In this document: one piece after another, positions 60,264 through 64,000 of the stretch | Numbering within the stretch: position 1 is the stretch's first letter | Layout: each line of letters starts with the position of its first letter | DNA from: CAYUCJ01 sp049282265 | GTDB taxonomy: Bacteria > Desulfobacterota > DSM-4660 > Desulfatiglandales > Desulfatiglandaceae | Direction of reading: 5' to 3' | Assembly: GCA_049282265.1 (NCBI GenBank) | Contig: JBAPTR010000126.1 | Span: 39,642-103,641, forward strand | Length of the DNA stretch: 64,000 bases | Made by a program: the position numbers and the translations under genes | Notes under the pieces: generated by a model | What the model was told of the DNA's origin: nothing | Databases searched by the model: none | Seen by the model: only the letters and a program-made list of their open reading frames with translations

Positions 60264-61347
60264 ATTTTGACAGGACCTCAAACAATTCTTTATTCAGATA
60301 TAGGTTCTCTTTCCCTACTTTTTGAACTCGAAGAATTCCTATTTTTTCAAGCTGTTTCAAGTAATTGGAAGCTGTCTTTCGTTCGGCAATCCCTTCATCC
60401 ACCAAAAAATTCGCCTTGGTATAGGGCTGGCGGAAAAGAAGTTCAATGAGGTCCTTGGAATACGCACGGGATGGAAGGTGTTTTTTTGTAAATTCAATCG
60501 TTTCAGCCAAAAGATTCCTGATGGCAAGAATTTTATCCCTTGTGTAGAGAGCTGTCACTTCTATAGCGTCAAGCATATAGAGTATCCATGGTTCCCATGC
60601 CTGGAGTTCTGTGACTCCTCGCAGGAGGCGGTAATAATCCGATTTCTGCTCGATGATGTATTTGCTCAGATAAAGGACAGGAAGACCCAGAAGATGCTTT
60701 TGTATGAGATAAAGGATATTCAGTATCCGACCGGTGCGACCGTTGCCGTCTGTAAAGGGGTGGATAGCCTCGAACTGATAGTGGATCAAGGCAAGTTTGA
60801 TCAGAGGGTCAACCTCGTTTTCGGTGTGAATATAGTCTTCCAAATTCTTTAGCTTATCCCGGATTATGACCTCGCTCTCCGGCGGAGTAAATATCACCTC
60901 TTCGGTCACCGCATTAGCAACCCTTGTTCCAGGCGTGCTGCGGATGCCGGCCATGTTGGCTCTGATGGTCTGGACAATGCGAACAAACAGGTTGGTTGTA
61001 AGGAAGGGGCGAGCCTTCAGGCTGTTGAATCCTTCCCAGAGGGCCTCCCGATATCTCAGGACTTCTTTTGTGGCAGGATCGACTTGGCTTGTTTTGGCAC
61101 TGAAGGCCCGGAAGAGGGCATCGTCGGTAGTGATGATATTTTCGATTTCTGAGCTTGCTTTGGCTTCCTGCAAAATGATGGAACTCACCAGTATGGCCTG
61201 ATTGGGGATGGTTTCGCCCAACCCTTTTAGTTCCGCCAATGCTCTGCCGGCAGAAATAGCCTTCTTGAGAGTTGCTTTGGTTTCGATATCTGTCTTCGGT
61301 GGCAGCAGCGGAAGGTCGTTATAGGGTTTTTCCGGATCAAAGCTCAT
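60262..61347 (-). CDS. Fic family protein (class II, with winged-helix end)
   Basis: A 361-residue protein. The Fic core motif HPFTDGNGRTGR is complete, so AMP- or other nucleotidyl-transfer is expected. The inhibitory helix motif (S/T)xxxE(G/N) appears as SSEIEN before the core (about residues 65-70), which defines class II self-inhibited Fic proteins. The C-terminal ~70 residues form a winged-helix-like domain (EGIAERKTASNYLKQLEKIG). No separate antitoxin gene is seen, in line with built-in inhibition. It lies in the decayed region after the tRNA and was probably acquired. Confidence 0.9.
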   Translation of the reverse strand: MSFDPEKPYNDLPLLPPKTDIETKATLKKAISAGRALAELKGLGETIPNQAILVSSIILQEAKASSEIENIITTDDALFRAFSAKTSQVDPATKEVLRYREALWEGFNSLKARPFLTTNLFVRIVQTIRANMAGIRSTPGTRVANAVTEEVIFTPPESEVIIRDKLKNLEDYIHTENEVDPLIKLALIHYQFEAIHPFTDGNGRTGRILNILYLIQKHLLGLPVLYLSKYIIEQKSDYYRLLRGVTELQAWEPWILYMLDAIEVTALYTRDKILAIRNLLAETIEFTKKHLPSRAYSKDLIELLFRQPYTKANFLVDEGIAERKTASNYLKQLEKIGILRVQKVGKENLYLNKELFEVLSK

Positions 61348-61466
61348 GCATTGGCCTCCTGGAAATCAAACGCCTCACAAAAAATAGCCTATTTTGAATC
61401 TTATTGGAAGCAAGGAATAACTTACTTTCTTACCACCATCCTTCCGTATAACTGCATGGGATGAGG
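61348..61466. other. Intergenic upstream of fic
   Basis: This stretch should contain the fic promoter (minus strand); no clear -35/-10 pair stood out. Confidence 0.2.
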
Positions 61467-61598
61467 CTAGATGACTGCAGCAACGACAAACAGGGCCGAA
61501 AGCATGGTCTTTGTGGGGACTATTCCTTTCCGGTTCTTCCCTTTTTCAAAAAGCAGAAGAAATCCCAGCAGAACAATCGCTATCCCGATGATCGCCAT
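61467..61598 (-). CDS. Small membrane peptide, possibly a fragment
   Basis: A 43-codon frame: MAIIGIAIVLLGFLLLFEKG, then KNRKGIVPTKTMLSALFVVA and TAG. It encodes one membrane helix, a basic loop and the start of a second helix. The abrupt end within the second hydrophobic stretch suggests truncation of a larger membrane protein. No good ribosome-binding site. Flanked by dispersed repeat copies. Confidence 0.35.
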   Translation of the reverse strand: MAIIGIAIVLLGFLLLFEKGKNRKGIVPTKTMLSALFVVAAVI

Positions 61599-61654
61599 GT
61601 TTTGAAAATTAGCCACTTTCTGAAGCGCATGCCCGCAGTATGTCTTTTCGCCGT

Positions 61655-61714
61655 TCGATGATAAGGTACGGTCCGACGCTCAACTTGTCAAAATGAAAGA
61701 TCCAACCCCGCTTT
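61655..61714. repeat. Dispersed repeat A, copy 2
   Basis: See 55983-56042; the copies share about three quarters of positions by eye. Confidence 0.6.
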
Positions 61715-61730
61715 CACAAAAGACTTAGCG

Positions 61731-61790
61731 CCGCGAAAACCGGGAATAAGGCAAAAAAAGGAATAATTGATATACTGTCCCCGGAATTCC
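61731..61790. repeat. Dispersed repeat B, copy 2
   Basis: Ends in ATATACTGTCCCCGGAATTC like copy 1 at 60109-60170. Confidence 0.65.
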
Positions 61791-61840
61791 ACTTCTGCTT
61801 ATTCGTTAGGTTCTTATTGACCTCCCGGTCTCCACATTCC

Positions 61841-62635
61841 CTATTTTAGATTCTTGTGGATTCTCTTGCCGAAAGCATCTTGCTTGAAATTCATACCTTC
61901 CAGCAACCCGCTTTTCAGTTCTTGAAAAGAAAATTCTGTTGCGTCCATCATCTCGCACAAATTCCAAACACTCTGGGAGCATATGAACATTCCCGGATAT
62001 TCCTCGAAAGGCTCCACCCTCTCCTTATCCTGATTCAGAAACCCGCACGCCTTTAAACCGCCAAGTATGCGTGAAATGGTCGAATTGTTGGCGCACAGCA
62101 CTTCCGCCAAATGGGTGCCTTTCATGCTCATGTCCCTGATGTGCGTCAAGCTTATCAAATCGGCTCTGAAGCCCGTCCCGTAAAGGAGCCTGTTTTTCAT
62201 AAAGAGTGACATCTTAGCCACATTTTCAATCGTATTGATTTTGCCGGCCCGCAAACTGGCTGTTTCATCAGGCATTCCGGTTCCGCCTGTTCTCAGATCA
62301 AACACATTTGTAAACGGTTTCGGTGTGCCTTGTAAGTTGATTTGGTTGAGCTTTTCAAGAACGCCCCTCCGGTACTTCTCCGGCAGTCTTGTGAAAATCG
62401 TCTTGAGTTTTTGAAAATTGATGAGGTTTGAAAACCGATTGATCCAGTGCGGCAGATCTGTAGCCAAACGATCTTTTCCCATTACCAACAGGGTGACTAT
62501 CATTAACGGCTCCACGTCGATGATACCCTCTTCCTTTTCTTCGATCATGGAGAGATCGAAAGGCATACCGAGATTCAGCCATGCTCTTCTAATGAGTGCG
62601 CTTGCTTCCTGCTTCAATGTTTCGAAGGATTCCAT
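61841..62635 (-). CDS. Unknown protein with winged-helix motif, partner of a nucleotidyltransferase-fold gene
   Basis: A 264-residue soluble protein. Near residues 175-205, GTHLAEVLCANNSTISRILG followed by GLKACGFL has the pattern of a winged helix-turn-helix. The N-terminal ~110 residues are helical and unassigned. The gene overlaps the end of the upstream nucleotidyltransferase-fold gene by about 47 bases, so the pair is translated together. It is a natural candidate to bind the palindromes at 63248-63283. A TTG at 62644 is an alternative start. The arrangement resembles two-gene toxin-antitoxin or abortive-infection modules. Confidence 0.6.
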   Translation of the reverse strand: MESFETLKQEASALIRRAWLNLGMPFDLSMIEEKEEGIIDVEPLMIVTLLVMGKDRLATDLPHWINRFSNLINFQKLKTIFTRLPEKYRRGVLEKLNQINLQGTPKPFTNVFDLRTGGTGMPDETASLRAGKINTIENVAKMSLFMKNRLLYGTGFRADLISLTHIRDMSMKGTHLAEVLCANNSTISRILGGLKACGFLNQDKERVEPFEEYPGMFICSQSVWNLCEMMDATEFSFQELKSGLLEGMNFKQDAFGKRIHKNLK

Positions 62636-63203
62636 CAAAATCAAACCTCAGGTTTTTCAGCACGGCACGCAAATCATCCTTTCGGACGTCGGTGTCGTCG
62701 ATAGACAATACAAAACGGACCGCCTCGGTGATTTCCAGGGCAGTTGGTTTCAGCCGATTGATGTCATCTGTATGCTTACCGTACGACGGCGTGGACGCAT
62801 ATAGCTTGAGAGAGATCATTGCCTGTCTTCCGATCAGGCTGATCCTCAGGCTGTCGCCAAATTCGATGCTCCGGGAAACTTCTTTGAAATAGTCGGGCAG
62901 CACAACTGACCTTGTCGAATTTTGAAGCATATTGGCCACATCTGAATTTAACCACCGCGGTCCGAGCCGCCTGATTTTGCCAATACTGGCAACGCCTTTT
63001 ACAATCGCCTCAGGCAAAATCTCAGGCCTGATGACATCGACGTCCCTGGTCTGTTCTTTATGACCGTCAAGCGCCATGGCAGCACCTCCGACCAAGACCA
63101 GCTCAAAATGATCACCAGGATACTTGACCCGAATCCAGTCCGCGAGCAACTTAAGTTGTTCAAGGATTTCGTTCCCGTCTAATGGTTTTGCCATTTCAAA
63201 CAT
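62589..63203 (-). CDS. Nucleotidyltransferase-fold protein (DUF6036/AbiEii-like)
   Basis: A 204-residue protein. ELVLVGGAAMALDGHKEQTR followed by DVDVI carries the GG...(x)D-x-D pattern of the minimal nucleotidyltransferase fold used by AbiEii- and MNT-type proteins and by the DUF6036 group. Later blocks (SLIGRQAMISLKLYAS, DDINRLKP) fit the same group, with the conserved lysine and D-D-I. Many such proteins occur in toxin-antitoxin pairs. It is first in a two-gene operon with an upstream operator-like region. Whether it is toxin or antitoxin cannot be told. Confidence 0.72.
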   Translation of the reverse strand: MFEMAKPLDGNEILEQLKLLADWIRVKYPGDHFELVLVGGAAMALDGHKEQTRDVDVIRPEILPEAIVKGVASIGKIRRLGPRWLNSDVANMLQNSTRSVVLPDYFKEVSRSIEFGDSLRISLIGRQAMISLKLYASTPSYGKHTDDINRLKPTALEITEAVRFVLSIDDTDVRKDDLRAVLKNLRFDFDGILRNIEAGSKRTH

Positions 63204-63230
63204 CTCGACTTGTCCTGTGCAGTATCTGGA

Positions 63231-63283
63231 GAATAGATAACACGATGTTGCAATTATTGCAATATATTTTGCATTAGTTGCAA
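63231..63283 (-). promoter_or_regulatory. Promoter/operator with two TTGCA-N5-TGCAA palindromes
   Basis: Palindromes at 63248-63262 and 63269-63283 have the same TTGCA-N5-TGCAA arms and are centred 21 bp apart, two helical turns. On the minus strand a TTGCAA within the downstream palindrome and TATCTA or TTATCT about 16-17 bp further form a plausible promoter that would be occluded by binding. The start codon of the nucleotidyltransferase-fold gene is 45 bases away. Confidence 0.6.
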
Positions 63284-63436
63284 ATAATCTCTTACCCTAC
63301 CCTACTCTCTTTCATTGGTTCAGCCTGCCGCTGGCTAGGCTGTTGCGCGGGGATGAAGGAGTGGTAAAAAAGGTATGGACGTCCCTGTCTTCAATCTTGA
63401 ATCTTTGAAGTTTTCTGTGCGTGCCCGCCTACAACC

Positions 63437-63844
63437 TCAATACACCATCTTGTCCGGGATGACGCCCCGGACACCGCCCCTCGGATTTGGTGTATCGCCA
63501 AGCCGCCGGGGAATCAGGTGCACATGGGCATGCATGATCGTCTGGCCCGCAGCCTCCCCACAATTTATTCCCACGTTGAATCCAACGACGGAATGATCAT
63601 TTTTCAAGATGTCGTCTTTCAAGGACAGGATAAGGGCTTCCGCGTCTCTCCTTTCCCGGGGTGTCATGCTGAAAAAATCAGAGGTGTGCCTTCGGGGCAG
63701 CACAAGCGTATGGTATGCCGTTACCGGGTATTTGTCCCTGATCGCAATCGCCGTCCTGCATTCCTTGATGATCCTGCCTTCAACGCCTTCACCGCAGAAC
63801 GGGCAATCAGCCGAAGCAATGTCCAAATCTGTCGTGGCCTTCAT
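63437..63844 (-). CDS. HIT-family hydrolase/transferase
   Basis: A 135-residue protein of the histidine triad family (nucleoside phosphoramidase or Ap4A-type hydrolase): N-terminal zinc-like DCPFC, YHTLVLPRRH, and the triad HAHVHLIPR near residue 110. The order of motifs and length are normal. ATG at 63844 is used; it has only a weak GAG upstream. This is the only intact copy; fragments lie at 55332-55606, 59842-60000 and 63883-64000. Confidence 0.85.
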   Translation of the reverse strand: MKATTDLDIASADCPFCGEGVEGRIIKECRTAIAIRDKYPVTAYHTLVLPRRHTSDFFSMTPRERRDAEALILSLKDDILKNDHSVVGFNVGINCGEAAGQTIMHAHVHLIPRRLGDTPNPRGGVRGVIPDKMVY

Positions 63845-63882
63845 CTCATGAAGTGAATAAAATAGGTGTGACCCCTTTTCTA

Positions 63883-64000
63883 CCACGGGTGACCCCTTTT
63901 CCACTGATCGCGACCGCCGTCCCATATCCTTTGATGATCCTGCCTTCAACGCCTTCACCGCAGAACGGGCAATCAGCCGAAGCAATGTCCAAATCTGTCG
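63883..64000 (-). pseudogene. HIT N-terminal duplicate, cut by the window edge
   Basis: The minus-strand frame reads TDLDIASADCPFCGEGVEGR, IIKGYGTAVAISGKGVTR and then a low-complexity GRKGVTPILFTS with TGA. The first 60 or so bases are identical to the start of the intact gene just downstream, while the rest is identical to the fragment at 59874-59950. The tail consists of AAAAGGGGTCAC units. Confidence 0.7.

Overview
The window looks like chromosomal DNA of a Desulfobacterota (deltaproteobacterial), probably Desulfobacterales-like, sulfate reducer or relative. This is inferred from family content: acyl-CoA dehydratase activase-type proteins, a TauE/SafE exporter next to a TIGR02186 protein, a DASS/SLC13 transporter with TrkA_C domains, PEP-synthase-like and universal-stress proteins beside histidine kinases, four-helix-bundle genes, and dispersed repeats of a kind common in that group. 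No rRNA, CRISPR array or complete insertion sequence is visible.

Regions. (1) 1-7446, plus strand: end of an activase-type gene, its partner, RNase G/E, an M48 protease with TPRs and a penicillin-acylase-family hydrolase. (2) 7603-23335: two divergent arms. The minus arm holds histidine kinase, sulfite exporter, TIGR02186 protein, PEP-synthase-like protein, response regulator and two universal-stress proteins, with a cyclase-FHA protein beyond. The plus arm holds a DASS transporter, two cytidylate-kinase-like proteins, a response regulator and a histidine kinase. The kinase/regulator pairs of the two arms are paralogous. (3) 23332-36858: housekeeping genes (adk, a hom-phosphomutase-aminotransferase operon, recG, purM, tatA, an ABC-F ATPase, cyclic-nucleotide-binding proteins) plus a small cassette with inverted-repeat ends and a frameshifted four-helix-bundle gene. 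(4) 37074-44783: a promoter, a mini-ORF and six co-directional genes: HtrA-like protease-TPR, membrane Ser/Thr kinase with PEGA domain, a cysteine-less redoxin-TPR-CsgG-like protein, two more CsgG-like proteins and an outer-membrane barrel. This is the best candidate for an undescribed system. (5) 45032-49665: a MrfA-like helicase fused to a MrfB-like exonuclease, YkgJ, ComF and HldE2. (6) 49670-53786: a polyamine-type ABC transporter operon with a clear sigma-70 promoter. (7) 53845-64000: tRNA-Arg(ACG) followed by a decayed accessory region: a sigma-54 promoter before a truncated ORF, an Mrr-type gene disrupted by a wecB-like segment, several HIT-gene copies and fragments, a truncated CoA-transferase, a propeller lipoprotein, a Fic protein, and a nucleotidyltransferase/winged-helix pair with paired palindromes upstream.

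Three reading frames suggest unusual decoding: an ATT start for the cyclase-FHA gene, an ATA start for one histidine kinase, and a small lipoprotein whose frame continues past an in-frame TAG. All functional statements rest on motif and family recognition by eye; no searches were run.
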